Positions 51,856 to 61,118 of a DNA stretch of 64,000 nt are shown in pieces; position 1 is the stretch's first letter; every line of letters begins with the position of its first letter. The translations under genes were made by a program, and so were the position numbers. The notes under the pieces are model-generated. The model made no database searches. It saw nothing but the letters and a program-made list of their open reading frames with translations, and was not told the DNA's origin. Source of the stretch: Gammaproteobacteria bacterium (GTDB lineage: Bacteria; Pseudomonadota; Gammaproteobacteria; Ga0077536). The stretch spans positions 124,001 to 188,000 of the forward strand of contig JACKNG010000001.1 in assembly GCA_024235015.1 (NCBI GenBank). The letters run 5' to 3'.

Positions 51856-53064
51856 ATGCAAGCACTGCTCAAAGGCCTGCGCATCGTCGAGGGATCGGCC
51901 TTCATCGCCGCGCCGATGTGCGGCATGACCCTGGCCCAGATGGGCGCCGACGTCATCCGCTTCGACCAGATCGGCGGCGGCATCGACTACCGCCGCTGGC
52001 CGGTCACGGCGGACAACACCAGCATCTACTGGGCGGAGATGAACAAGGGCAAGCGGTCGCTCGCCGTCGACCTGCGCTCGCCGGCCGGCCGCGAACTGGT
52101 CACCGACCTGATCTGCGCGCCCGGCGAGGCCGGCGGCATCTTCTCGACCAACCTGCCGGCGCGCGGCTTCCTCGATTTCGAAGCCCTGAAACAGCGCCGC
52201 CCGGATCTCATCCAGCACGAGATCATCGGCGATCGGCGCGGCGGCACCGCGCTCGACTACACGGTCAATGCGAAGGTCGGCTTTCCCTTCGTCACCGGCC
52301 CCGAGGACGACGACCGCCCGGTCAACCACGTGCTGCCGGCCTGGGACATCGCCTGCGCCTACCTCGCCGCGCTCGACATTCTCGCCGCCGAGCGCCATCG
52401 CCGCCTCACCGGCGCAGGCCAGCGCATCACGCTGGCGCTGGCCGACGTCGCGCTGGCCAACGTCGGCAACCTCGGCCTCATCGGCGAAGTCAAGATCAAC
52501 GGTGAGCAGCGCGGCCGCCACGGCAACTACCTCTACGGTGCACTGGGTCGCGATTTCGTCACCGCCGACGGCCGCCGCATCATGATCATCGCGGTCAGCG
52601 CCAAGCAGTGGGAACGCCTGCTCGAAGCGAGCGGCACGGCGGCCGAGGTCGCCGCGCTCGCCACCCGCCTGGAACTCGACTTCGCCCGCGAAGGCGATCG
52701 CTTCAAGGCTCGCCGCGAGCTGTGCGCGCTGTTCGAACCCTGGGTCGCGCGTCATCCGCTGGCCGAGCTGGCGCGTATCCTCGACGATTGCGGCATCTGC
52801 TGGGACGCCTACCAGAGCATCACCGAGCTCGTGAACGAGGACCCGGACTGCTCACCCGACAACCCGCTGTTCGCCGACGTCGAGCAGCCCGGTATCGGCA
52901 CCTACCCGGTGCCGGGGGTGCCGGGCACGTTCTCCGCCGTCAGTCGCGAACCGGCGCGCCGCGCGCCGCGCGTGGGCGAGCACACCGACGAAGTCCTGGC
53001 CGAGGTGCTGGGACTGGACAGCAGTGCTATCGGCAAGCTGCACGACCAGGGCATCGTCGCCTGA
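51856..53064 (+). CDS. CaiB/BaiF family CoA transferase or racemase-like protein
   Basis: A 402-residue family III CoA transferase relative. The N-terminal IVEGSAFIAAPMCGMTLAQM then GADVIRFDQIGGGIDYRRWP, and DIACAYLAALDILAAERHRR further on, fit the family. The usual catalytic Asp may be the D of PAWDIACAY. It could activate the pathway acid or act like alpha-methylacyl-CoA racemase, a relative of the same fold. It lies 14 bp after the MaoC gene. Confidence 0.85.
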   Translation: MQALLKGLRIVEGSAFIAAPMCGMTLAQMGADVIRFDQIGGGIDYRRWPVTADNTSIYWAEMNKGKRSLAVDLRSPAGRELVTDLICAPGEAGGIFSTNLPARGFLDFEALKQRRPDLIQHEIIGDRRGGTALDYTVNAKVGFPFVTGPEDDDRPVNHVLPAWDIACAYLAALDILAAERHRRLTGAGQRITLALADVALANVGNLGLIGEVKINGEQRGRHGNYLYGALGRDFVTADGRRIMIIAVSAKQWERLLEASGTAAEVAALATRLELDFAREGDRFKARRELCALFEPWVARHPLAELARILDDCGICWDAYQSITELVNEDPDCSPDNPLFADVEQPGIGTYPVPGVPGTFSAVSREPARRAPRVGEHTDEVLAEVLGLDSSAIGKLHDQGIVA

Positions 53065-53098
53065 ACGGCGCACGCGACCCACTAATACAGAGACCACG

Positions 53099-54163
53099 AT
53101 GAGTACGAGACAGGAAAAATTTTCGGGGACCAAGGAGGTGCAGGCGCACCTGCGTCTCGACGACGCCGCGCTCGCCGCCTGGATGGAACGTCACGTCGAG
53201 GGCTATGCCGGCCCGCTCGAAGTGCGCGAGTTCAAGGGCGGGCAGTCCAATCCCACCTACCAGCTGGTGACGCCCGCGGCGCGCTACGTGCTGCGGCGCA
53301 AGCCGCCGGGCAAGCTGCTGCCCTCGGCCCATGCCGTCGACCGCGAGTTCCGCGTCATCAGCGCCCTGCACGGCGCCGGCTTCCCGGTGCCGCGCGCCTT
53401 CGCCCTGTGCGAGGACGAGTCGGTGCTCGGCACCATGTTCTACGTCATGGAGATGGTCGAGGGGCGCATCTTCTGGGACCTCGCCCTGCCGGGGCTCGAG
53501 CCCACCGAACGCAGCGCCATCTACGATGCCATGGTCTCGACCCTGGCCGAGCTGCAGGGCCTGGATTACCAGGCCATCGGCCTCGACGGTTTCGGCAAGA
53601 CCACCGATTACATGGCGCGCCAGATCCATCGCTGGACCAAGATCTACGAGGCCTCCGAGACCAACCCGATCCCGCGCATGAACGAGCTCAACGCGTGGCT
53701 GCCGAAGAACATCCCGGCATCGCAGGAGACCTGCGTCATCCACGGTGACTACCGCCTCGACAACATGATCATCCACCCCAGCGAACCGCGCGTGGTCGCG
53801 GTGCTCGACTGGGAGCTGTCGACCCTGGGTCATCCGCTGGGCGATTTCACCTACCACATGGCGCCGTGGATCATCCCCAACATCGACGAGCGCGTGTCGA
53901 GCCTGGAAGGCCTCGACCTGCCGGCGCTGGGCATCCCCACCGAGGCGCAGTACATCGCACGCTACTGCGAACTGAGCGGGCGCAGCGAGATCCCCAACCT
54001 GCCCTTCTACAAGGCCTACACGGTGTGGCGCCTGGCCGCCATCTACCAGGGCATCATCAAGCGCGTGCAGGACGGCACCGCGGCCAGCGCCGATGCGCCG
54101 AGCACCACCGACATCGTCGAGCAGTTCGCCGAGCGCGCCTGGATCTACGCCCAGGGCGGCTGA
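53099..54163 (+). CDS. ACAD10/11-like phosphotransferase (APH fold)
   Basis: A 354-residue kinase-fold protein. FKGGQSNPTYQLVTPAARYV and LRRKPPGKLLPSAH form the nucleotide lobe. The catalytic loop HGDYRLDN starts at residue 215 and VLDWELSTLGHP is the metal-binding DxE region. It resembles the kinase domain of ACAD10/ACAD11, which phosphorylates 4-hydroxyacyl-CoA so that the acyl-CoA dehydrogenase domain can remove phosphate. Here kinase and dehydrogenases are separate adjacent genes. Confidence 0.85.
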   Translation: MSTRQEKFSGTKEVQAHLRLDDAALAAWMERHVEGYAGPLEVREFKGGQSNPTYQLVTPAARYVLRRKPPGKLLPSAHAVDREFRVISALHGAGFPVPRAFALCEDESVLGTMFYVMEMVEGRIFWDLALPGLEPTERSAIYDAMVSTLAELQGLDYQAIGLDGFGKTTDYMARQIHRWTKIYEASETNPIPRMNELNAWLPKNIPASQETCVIHGDYRLDNMIIHPSEPRVVAVLDWELSTLGHPLGDFTYHMAPWIIPNIDERVSSLEGLDLPALGIPTEAQYIARYCELSGRSEIPNLPFYKAYTVWRLAAIYQGIIKRVQDGTAASADAPSTTDIVEQFAERAWIYAQGG

Positions 54164-54252
54164 GCGGCGTCGCGCCTGCCCCGCCACCGTGCCCGGGGTG
54201 GCGGGGTCGCAGACCAACCCCCTGCCGGGCCCAGTGAACAGACGGAGTGCCC

Positions 54253-55419
54253 ATGACTTCAGTAGCCGACAAGCTCCGCTTCGAGCCGCTCCGGCTGCCG
54301 CCCGAGCTCGACGAGCTGCGCGCCGACGTGCGCGCCTTCCTCGCCGAGACCCTGGCTGGCATGTCGGTGGTCAAGCGCAGCCACAGCTGGGAATCCTACG
54401 ACGCCGAGTTCTCCGCCCGCCTGGGCGCACGCGGCTGGATCGGCATGACCCTGCCCGAACAGTACGGCGGCCACGGCCGCAGCGCGCTCGAGCGCTACGT
54501 GGTGGTCGAGGAATGCCTGGTCGCCGGTGCACCGACCGGTTTCCACTGGGTCGCCGATCGTCAGAGCGGGCCGCTCATCGTGCGCTACGGTACCGAGGCC
54601 CAGAAGCAGGAAATCGTGCCACGCATCACCCAGGGCAAGGCCTGTTTCGCCATCGGCATGAGCGAACCCAACTCGGGCTCGGACCTCGCCTCGCTGCGCA
54701 CCCGCGCCGAGCGCATTCCCGGCGGCTGGCGGGTCAACGGCACCAAGATCTGGACCTCGAACGCGCACCGCGCGAACTACATGATCGCGCTGTTCCGCAC
54801 CGATCCCGATCCGAACAAGAAGCACGCCGGCCTGTCGCAGTTCCTCATCGATCTCGACAAGACCTCCGGCATCACCCCGCGCACCATCCAGAACCTCGCC
54901 GGTGGGCGTAACTTCAACGAGGTCGCCTTCGTCGATGCCGAGTTGCCCGAGGATGCGCTGATCGGCAGGGAAGGCGAAGGCTGGCGCCAGGTCACCGAGG
55001 AACTCGCCTTCGAGCGCAGCGGGCCGGAGCGCTACCTGTCGTGCTTCTTCCTGCTGCGCAAGTTGATCGACCAGGTCGGCGGCAAGGCCTCGTCGGCCAC
55101 GCTGGCCCGGATCGGCGCACAGGTGGCCTGGGCGACGACCTTGCGCAACATGTCACTCAGCATCGCGGCCAAGCTCAACGCCGGCGAAGACCCGGCGCTG
55201 GAGGCCTCGGTGGTCAAGGACCTCGGCTGCCAGTTCGAGCAGGCCCTGCCGGGGCTGTGCCAGGAATTGTGCGAGCTCGAGCCGAGCCTCGAGGGCTTCG
55301 GCACCGAGTACCAGCAGGTGCTCGGCAGCCTGGTACAGGTGGCACCGTCCTTCTCGCTGCGCGGCGGCACGCCGGAAATCATGCGCGGCATCATTGCCAA
55401 GGGGCTGGGTGTGCGATGA
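54253..55419 (+). CDS. Acyl-CoA dehydrogenase, subunit 1 of a coupled pair
   Basis: A 388-residue flavoprotein with GMSEPNSGSDLASLRTRAER (flavin/substrate loop), IWTSNAHRANYMIALFRTDP and IQNLAGGRNFNEVAFVDAEL. At the place where many acyl-CoA dehydrogenases carry the C-terminal catalytic Glu, the sequence reads LRGGTPEIMRGI, so the base may lie elsewhere. Its stop overlaps the next start (ATGA), suggesting a heteromer like the actinobacterial steroid side-chain FadE/ChsE pairs. Confidence 0.9.
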   Translation: MTSVADKLRFEPLRLPPELDELRADVRAFLAETLAGMSVVKRSHSWESYDAEFSARLGARGWIGMTLPEQYGGHGRSALERYVVVEECLVAGAPTGFHWVADRQSGPLIVRYGTEAQKQEIVPRITQGKACFAIGMSEPNSGSDLASLRTRAERIPGGWRVNGTKIWTSNAHRANYMIALFRTDPDPNKKHAGLSQFLIDLDKTSGITPRTIQNLAGGRNFNEVAFVDAELPEDALIGREGEGWRQVTEELAFERSGPERYLSCFFLLRKLIDQVGGKASSATLARIGAQVAWATTLRNMSLSIAAKLNAGEDPALEASVVKDLGCQFEQALPGLCQELCELEPSLEGFGTEYQQVLGSLVQVAPSFSLRGGTPEIMRGIIAKGLGVR

Positions 55420-56468
55420 ACGAAACGCGACAGATACTCGAAGACAGCGTCAATCGCCTGTTCGGCGATCGACTCGACTGGGATGCACTGACCCGCATCG
55501 AGGACAGCGGTTTCCCGCGCCAGTTGTGGGACGAAGTCGTCGACCAGGGCATCCACAAGGTGCTGGCGAGCGAGGACGCCGGTGGCATGGGCGCTGGCTG
55601 GGGCGAGGCCTACGCCGTGCTGCGTGCCTGCGGCCGCCACGCCGTGCCCTTGCCGGTGGCCGAGGCCAGCATCGCCGAATGGCTGGCCGCGCAGGCCGGC
55701 TGCGTGCTGCCGGAGGGCGTGCCGGGCCTGCTGACCTCGACCCTCGACGGTAACGCCGTCGCGGGCGACAGCCTGGTGCTCGATGGCGCGCGCACGCCCT
55801 GGGGGCGCGAAGCCGCCTACCTGGTCGGCGTCGCCGCCCGAGGCAGCGCCGCGGAGCTGATCGTCGCCGACCCGGCCGGGCTCGAGATTACCGCCGAGGA
55901 CAACCTCGGGCGCGATCCGCGCGACACCCTCAGCGGTCGGGCGCGGGTGACCGCACGCCACGCCTTGCCCCTGCCGGCCGACTGCGTGCGTTGGCTGGGC
56001 GCACTCGCGCGCAGCGCCCAGATCGCGGGCGGCGGCGCCGCCGGCCTGGACCTCGCCCTGCAGTATGCCGCCGAGCGCAGCCAGTTCGGCCGCCCGCTGG
56101 CCGCCTTCCAGGCCATCCAGCACTACCTCGCCGACCTCGCCGGCACGGTGGCCGCGGTCGACACCATCAGCCTCGCTGCCTGCGAGGCGCTGGACGCACG
56201 CGGCATGGCGAGCGACGGGCGCAACGCGCGCTTCGAGATCGCGGCGGCCAAGTGTCGCGCGAGCGAGGCGGTGGAGAAGCTCACCCGCCTCTCCCACCAG
56301 GTCCACGGCGCCATCGGCTTCACCTACGAGTACGGTCTGCACTTCGTCACCCGCCGCCTGTGGGCCTGGCGCGCCGAGTTCGGCGGTGCCGGCGAATGGG
56401 GTGAATACCTCGGCCGCGAGGCCGTCGCCGTCGGCGGCGACGGCGTGTGGCCGCTGATCACGGCCTGA
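55416..56468 (+). CDS. Acyl-CoA dehydrogenase, subunit 2 of a coupled pair
   Basis: A 350-residue divergent acyl-CoA dehydrogenase subunit starting in the ATGA overlap. The C-terminal domain retains AAERSQFGRPLAAFQAIQHY and SHQVHGAIGFTYEYGLHFVT, while the flavin loop region is weaker, typical of the partner subunit in alpha2beta2 acyl-CoA dehydrogenases that act on bulky or steroid-like acyl-CoAs. Substrate not determined. Confidence 0.87.
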   Translation: MNETRQILEDSVNRLFGDRLDWDALTRIEDSGFPRQLWDEVVDQGIHKVLASEDAGGMGAGWGEAYAVLRACGRHAVPLPVAEASIAEWLAAQAGCVLPEGVPGLLTSTLDGNAVAGDSLVLDGARTPWGREAAYLVGVAARGSAAELIVADPAGLEITAEDNLGRDPRDTLSGRARVTARHALPLPADCVRWLGALARSAQIAGGGAAGLDLALQYAAERSQFGRPLAAFQAIQHYLADLAGTVAAVDTISLAACEALDARGMASDGRNARFEIAAAKCRASEAVEKLTRLSHQVHGAIGFTYEYGLHFVTRRLWAWRAEFGGAGEWGEYLGREAVAVGGDGVWPLITA

Positions 56469-56672
56469 AGGCGTGGCGGTCGACGCGGCCGGGAACGTCG
56501 CGGGCAAGCCGCGCGCGACGCCGGGCCGCGGCCACGCGGACGGTCATGGGCGTCGTTCGACGCACGAAGCCCGGCGCGCAGTCGAACCGCCGCAGGCCGA
56601 CCCGGGGATCGCGCAACATCGCTCACGACCTCCGCAGTCGTTTTTCACCTGCCTGTAACTGAGGAGCACACC

Positions 56673-57476
56673 ATGCTCGACGATCAACTCCTGCTCGACA
56701 TCGACGGCCCCATCGCACGCCTGACCCTCAACCGGCCGCAGACGCGCAACCCGCTGGGCCTGCGTGGCGACGGCGCCCGTTTTGCCGCTGCCGCGGCGGC
56801 CATCAATGCCGAGCGCGACCTGCGTTGCGTGATCATGACCGGCGCGGGTTCGGCCTTCTCGGCCGGCGGCGACCTCAAGGCCATGCGCGAGCGCAGCGGC
56901 GATTTCGGCGGCAGCGTGCTCGATCTCCGCGCGCACTACCGCGAGCACATCCACGGCATCATCCGCGCCTTGTGGAGCATCGAGGTGCCGATGGTCGGCG
57001 CCATCAACGGTCCTGCCATCGGGCTCGGCAACGACGTCGCCTCGCTGGCCGACATCCGCATCGCGGCGCAGTCGGCGAAGTTCGGCGCCACTTTCCTCAA
57101 GATCGGCCTCATCCCGGGCGACGGCGGCGCGTGGCTGCTGCCGCGTCACATCGGTTGGTCGCGCGCGGCGGAACTCTTCTTCACCGGTGACGTCGTCGAT
57201 GCCGAGACCGCCTGTGCCTGGGGCCTGGTCAGCCGGGTCGTGCCGGATGCCGAACTGCTGCCGGCGGCCGAGGCACTGGCGCAGAAGATCTGCCAGCAGC
57301 CGCCGCACACCCTGCGCATGACCAAGAAGCTCATGCGCGACGCCACGCAGGCCGGTTTCGAGACGATCATGGAGAACTCGGCCGCCCTGCAGGCCGGCTT
57401 GCACGACACCGAGGATCACCGCGAAGCGCTCGACGCCTTCTTCGAGAAACGTACACCCGCGTTCAAGGGGCGTTGA
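56673..57476 (+). CDS. Enoyl-CoA hydratase/isomerase family protein
   Basis: A 267-residue crotonase. Marks are MTGAGSAFSAGGDLKAMRER (about 50-70), VGAINGPAIGLGNDVASLAD (about 108-128) and FLKIGLIPGDGGAWLLPRHI. One usual catalytic Glu position appears replaced (GLGNDVA and PGDGG), so it may act as hydratase with reduced activity or as isomerase. It closes the acyl-CoA cluster after a 204-bp gap. Confidence 0.9.
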   Translation: MLDDQLLLDIDGPIARLTLNRPQTRNPLGLRGDGARFAAAAAAINAERDLRCVIMTGAGSAFSAGGDLKAMRERSGDFGGSVLDLRAHYREHIHGIIRALWSIEVPMVGAINGPAIGLGNDVASLADIRIAAQSAKFGATFLKIGLIPGDGGAWLLPRHIGWSRAAELFFTGDVVDAETACAWGLVSRVVPDAELLPAAEALAQKICQQPPHTLRMTKKLMRDATQAGFETIMENSAALQAGLHDTEDHREALDAFFEKRTPAFKGR

Positions 57477-57650
57477 GGATGAGCGGGCCGCCGCGCTGCC
57501 CGCGGCGACGGCCGGCGCAGGGCGTCCTGCACCCGGTCGCGCGGCGCTCGCCGCCCTTTCCCGTCCCCTGCCGTACCCGGCACGCGCGGCAGGCGTCGCC
57601 GGGCCGCGGACGGTTCGACCCCGCACGCTGAACGCGGGCCGGTGACGACG

Positions 57651-58829
57651 ATGAGTGCCGCCACGCGTGTCCTTGTCGTCAGCCGCAACCTGCCGCCCCT
57701 GATCGGCGGCATGGAGCGCCTCGGCCAACGCCTCGTCGCGGCCCTGGCCGAGCGTCATGCCGTCGAAGTGGTCGGCCCGCCCGGCGCCGCGGCACACCTG
57801 GCGGCAGGCGTCGCCGTGTACGCCTGCCGTTCGGCCGCCGCCGCACCCTATCTCGTCGAAGCCGGCCTGCGCGCGCCGTGGCGCGCCCTGCGCTCGCGGC
57901 CCGCGCTGGTCATCGCGACCAGCGGCCTCACCGCACCGCTGGCACGCGTCGCCGCGGCGCTGGCCGGCGCCCGCTGCCTGGTCTGCGTGCACGGCCTCGA
58001 TCTGGTCACCGAGCACCCGGTCTACCGCGCCCTGTTCCTGCCTGCCATCCGCGCTGCCGATTGCGTGGTCGCCAACAGCCGCAACACGGCGCGGCTCGCC
58101 GTCGAACGCGGTGTTCCGGCAGCGCGCGTGCGGGTCGTCCACCCGGGCACCGATCTCGCCACGGCCGATGACGCGGCCGACGGTGTCGCCTTCCGGCGGC
58201 GCCTGGGCCTGGAGGACGCCGTGGTCCTGCTCGCCGTCGGCCGTTACGCGGCGCGCAAGGGGCTGGCCGAATTCGTCGAGCACGCCCTGCCGGGGCTGGT
58301 CGCGCGTGACCCGCGCCACGTGCTGGTCGTGATCGGCGACGAGGCCGGCCAGGCCCTGCGCCGCGAAGGCACGGTGCACGGGCGCATCGAGGCCGCGATT
58401 GCGCGCAGCGGCATGCACGCGCACGTCCGCCTGCTCGGCGGGCGCCCCGACGCGGAACTGGCCCAGGCCTATGCCGGCGCCGACGTCCACGTGTTTCCGC
58501 TGGTGCCGGTACGCGGCGACGTCGAGGGCTTCGGCATGGTCGCCGTCGAAGCGGCCGCCCATGGGCTGTGGACGGTGGCCTTCGACGAGGGCGGCGTCGC
58601 CGATGCCGTGGCCGACGGCAGCTGCGGTACACTCGTGCCGAGCGGCGACTACCCGGCGCTGATCGAGGCCATCCGGGCTGCGACCAGCGCGGCGAGCGTG
58701 GCGCGGCAGGCGGCCTGCCGCCAGGCCGCGCAGGCGTTCGCCTGGCCACGTTACGCCGCCGAGATGCTCGAGGTGGTTGGCAGCACGCTCGACGCCGCGC
58801 CGGGAGGCCAGGACCATGCAGGACGATGA
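57651..58829 (+). CDS. GT4-type glycosyltransferase
   Basis: A 392-residue GT-B protein. The N-terminal domain begins LVVSRNLPPLIGGMERLGQR, the linker region contains VVANSRNTARLAVERGV then VRVVHPGTD, the second Rossmann domain starts GRYAARKGLAEF and the donor-binding ExxxxxxxE is in VEGFGMVAVEAAAHG. It transfers a sugar from a nucleotide donor to a lipid or glycan acceptor. ATG 57651 is chosen over GTG 57642. Its end overlaps the following methyltransferase by 14 bp. Confidence 0.88.
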   Translation: MSAATRVLVVSRNLPPLIGGMERLGQRLVAALAERHAVEVVGPPGAAAHLAAGVAVYACRSAAAAPYLVEAGLRAPWRALRSRPALVIATSGLTAPLARVAAALAGARCLVCVHGLDLVTEHPVYRALFLPAIRAADCVVANSRNTARLAVERGVPAARVRVVHPGTDLATADDAADGVAFRRRLGLEDAVVLLAVGRYAARKGLAEFVEHALPGLVARDPRHVLVVIGDEAGQALRREGTVHGRIEAAIARSGMHAHVRLLGGRPDAELAQAYAGADVHVFPLVPVRGDVEGFGMVAVEAAAHGLWTVAFDEGGVADAVADGSCGTLVPSGDYPALIEAIRAATSAASVARQAACRQAAQAFAWPRYAAEMLEVVGSTLDAAPGGQDHAGR

Positions 58830-59532
58830 CGCCGCGGCGCGGCTCGAGGCCATCCGCCGCTTCTACGACGGCGAGTATTACCGCGATGTGCCGCCACGCG
58901 CGCGGCCGAGCGCCCATCACCGCCGGCTCGCGCTGCGCCTCGCCGTCGGCGTGCAGGATGCCGTGCTCGACGTTGCCTGCGGCACCGGTGGCTGGCTCGC
59001 GGCCTGCGCCGAGCGCGGTGCCGCGGTGGCCGGCATCGACCTCTCGGCGCGCGCCATCGAGTGTTGCCGGGCCTCGCTGCGCGGAGGCGAATTCCACGTC
59101 GGCCCGGCCGAGACCCTGCCCTTCGAGGACGAACGCTTCAGCATCGTCACCTGCCTGGGTTCGCTGGAACACTTCCTCGATCCCGATGCCGCGCTCGGCG
59201 CCATGCGCCGCGTGGCGCAGGACGATGCCCGCTTCATCATCCTGGTACCCAACGCAGGCTTCCTGACCCGCCGCCTCGGTCTGTTCCGCGGCACCTACCA
59301 GACCCAGGCGCGCGAGCAGGTGCTGTCCCTGGCCGCGTGGCAGGCCCTGTTCGAGCGCAACGGCTTGCGGGTGGTGGCGCGCTGGCGTGACCTGCACGTG
59401 CTCTCGCGCGACTGGATCCTGCGCCCGCCGTGGTCGCGGGTTCCCGCGCGCGCGGCGCAGGCACTGGCCCTGGCGTGCTGGCCGTTGGGCTGGCAGTACC
59501 AGGTTTACTTCGAGTGCCGCCAGACAGGCTGA
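58816..59532 (+). CDS. Class I SAM-dependent methyltransferase
   Basis: A 238-residue Rossmann methyltransferase. Motif I is VLDVACGTGGWLAACAERGA, motif II carries the acidic residue in VAGIDLSARAIE, and the post-II segment is CLGSLEHFLDPDAALGAMRR. Its start lies within the end of the glycosyltransferase gene, so both are likely to modify the same glycan or lipid. GGAGG precedes the start. Acceptor unknown. Confidence 0.88.
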   Translation: MQDDDAAARLEAIRRFYDGEYYRDVPPRARPSAHHRRLALRLAVGVQDAVLDVACGTGGWLAACAERGAAVAGIDLSARAIECCRASLRGGEFHVGPAETLPFEDERFSIVTCLGSLEHFLDPDAALGAMRRVAQDDARFIILVPNAGFLTRRLGLFRGTYQTQAREQVLSLAAWQALFERNGLRVVARWRDLHVLSRDWILRPPWSRVPARAAQALALACWPLGWQYQVYFECRQTG

Positions 59533-59720
59533 TGCAAAGCTGCTGCGGCGGCCGTCTGCGGCGTTGCGGGCGCGGCTGCGCTGCTCATGGACCGATGTCC
59601 ATTGCGCTGCTCACCTTGCCCGCGCCTTGCATCCGGCCATCCTCGCGACGCTTTGCATCAGCCTGCGCGCAGGCTCGATGACGGCGGTCGTCTGCGGCGT
59701 TGTGGGCGCGGCTGCGCTGC
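59529..59720. repeat. 36-bp imperfect direct repeat with an inverted-repeat bracket
   Basis: A 36-bp GC-rich sequence at 59549-59584 recurs at 59685-59720 with two mismatches. CTGATGCAAAGC at 59529-59540 (overlapping the methyltransferase stop) is the exact reverse complement of 59650-59661. The whole gap 59533-59839 has no gene. Confidence 0.6.
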
Positions 59721-59839
59721 CCGGGCGCTGGCGCCGGTGTACTTCTCACCGCCCCTTGCCATGGCGCCGCGGCGCGCAAAGACAAGCGGTCCCCGTCATC
59801 CGCCGGGGCCGCCGTGACCTCGCGCATCGCGCCGCGCAC

Positions 59840-60982
59840 TCACACGTAACCCGGCCCGGCAATGCCGCGGAAGTGTTCGAGTGCGGTCTCGTCGACGGTG
59901 ATGCCGAGACCGGGGCCGGCGGGCGGCGCGACGTGGCCCGCCGCCGTGACGACCGGGCTGCCGGCGCACAAGTCATCGCGCAGCGGGTTGTAGGCCGTGC
60001 AGTCGGCTTCGAAGTAACCCGCGTTGGGAATGACCGACAGCAGGTGCAGCGAGGCGGCCATGTTGAGGCCGGTCAGGGAGGTGTGCGGATGGATCGCGAT
60101 GCCGTGCTCGATGGCCAGCGCGGCGATGCGCAGGGCCTCGGTCAGGCCGCCGCATTTCGACAGGTCCGGCTGCCACACCCCCAGTACAGCGTCTTCCGCG
60201 GCGCGTTCGAAATCGAAGCGCGCGTAGTGGTTCTCTCCCGCGGCGAGCACCAGGTCGGGCCGGCGGGCGGCGCGGTAGCTGATGAAATCGTGGGCCGGGA
60301 AGGGTTCCTCCAGCCAGCCGACCCGTGCCGCGACGAGACCGTCAGCGACCCTGCGGTAGGCAGCGAGGTCGTAGCCGGTATTGGCGTCGGTGAGGATGTC
60401 GACGTCGGCGCCGAGCGCTGTGCGTACCGCCTCGACCCGGGCGAGATCGCGCGCCGGCGCGTCGCCGAGGCGCAGCTTGAGCGCGCGGAAGCCGCGCTCG
60501 ACGTACGTGGCAGCTTCGACCGCCAGGGCCGCGGGCGGCTGGAAACCGAGGGTGATGCCACCGGCATAGGCGGGGCTCTCGCGTGCCGGCGCGCCGAGCA
60601 GGGCGTGCACCGGCTTGTCGGCGATGCGACCCTTGATGTCCCACAGGGCGAGGTCGATGCCGGACAATCCGATCACGGCGGCTGCGCCGGCGCCGTGACT
60701 GGCCAGCTGCATGCGGTAGACGCGCTCCCACACGGCCTCGGTATCGGTGGCTTCGAGGCCGGTGACCAGCGCCGCGAGCGTGGTGTTGATCAGTTCGGCG
60801 ATGGCCGTCGGCGCCCGCGCCGCATGGGCTTCGCCCCAGCCGGTGACGCCGTCCACGGTGTCGACCCGCACGAGAACCGCATCGCGCTTGACCGTACGCC
60901 CGATGCCGAGGCTGACCTGCTGCGCCGGCGGCACGGCAAAGGACAGGGGATAGGCCTGGACCCGGGCGATGGCGCAGCCCAT
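59840..60982 (-). CDS. Mandelate racemase/muconate lactonizing enzyme family protein
   Basis: A 380-residue enolase-superfamily enzyme. The capping domain is N-terminal. The barrel carries FRALKLRLGD (catalytic Lys region), metal ligands Asp, Glu and Glu in DILTDANTGYDL, LEEPFP and AAGENHY, then CGGLTEALRI and HPHTSLTGLNM. The K-x-R rather than K-x-K arrangement and an HPH loop place it outside classical muconate cycloisomerases; an acid-sugar dehydratase or dipeptide epimerase relative is possible. Start ATG 60982 (MGCAIARVQAYPLSF). Confidence 0.86.
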   Translation of the reverse strand: MGCAIARVQAYPLSFAVPPAQQVSLGIGRTVKRDAVLVRVDTVDGVTGWGEAHAARAPTAIAELINTTLAALVTGLEATDTEAVWERVYRMQLASHGAGAAAVIGLSGIDLALWDIKGRIADKPVHALLGAPARESPAYAGGITLGFQPPAALAVEAATYVERGFRALKLRLGDAPARDLARVEAVRTALGADVDILTDANTGYDLAAYRRVADGLVAARVGWLEEPFPAHDFISYRAARRPDLVLAAGENHYARFDFERAAEDAVLGVWQPDLSKCGGLTEALRIAALAIEHGIAIHPHTSLTGLNMAASLHLLSVIPNAGYFEADCTAYNPLRDDLCAGSPVVTAAGHVAPPAGPGLGITVDETALEHFRGIAGPGYV

Positions 60983-61118
60983 CTCAGCAGCACACGGCGA
61001 AGTCGTTGGCGCGAACCCGGCGGCCGGCGGCAGCACGGGTGATCGAGGGCGGCATGCGGATGGCACCTCGGTGCGGGAGCGAGGCGCTACTATAGCGCGC
61101 TCCGCTCGAATCGCTGCC

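Noticed and set aside
53099..54163. Aminoglycoside phosphotransferase (resistance gene)
   Set aside because: The fold is shared, but position between CoA transferase and acyl-CoA dehydrogenases and resemblance to the ACAD10/11 kinase domain favour an acyl-CoA role.
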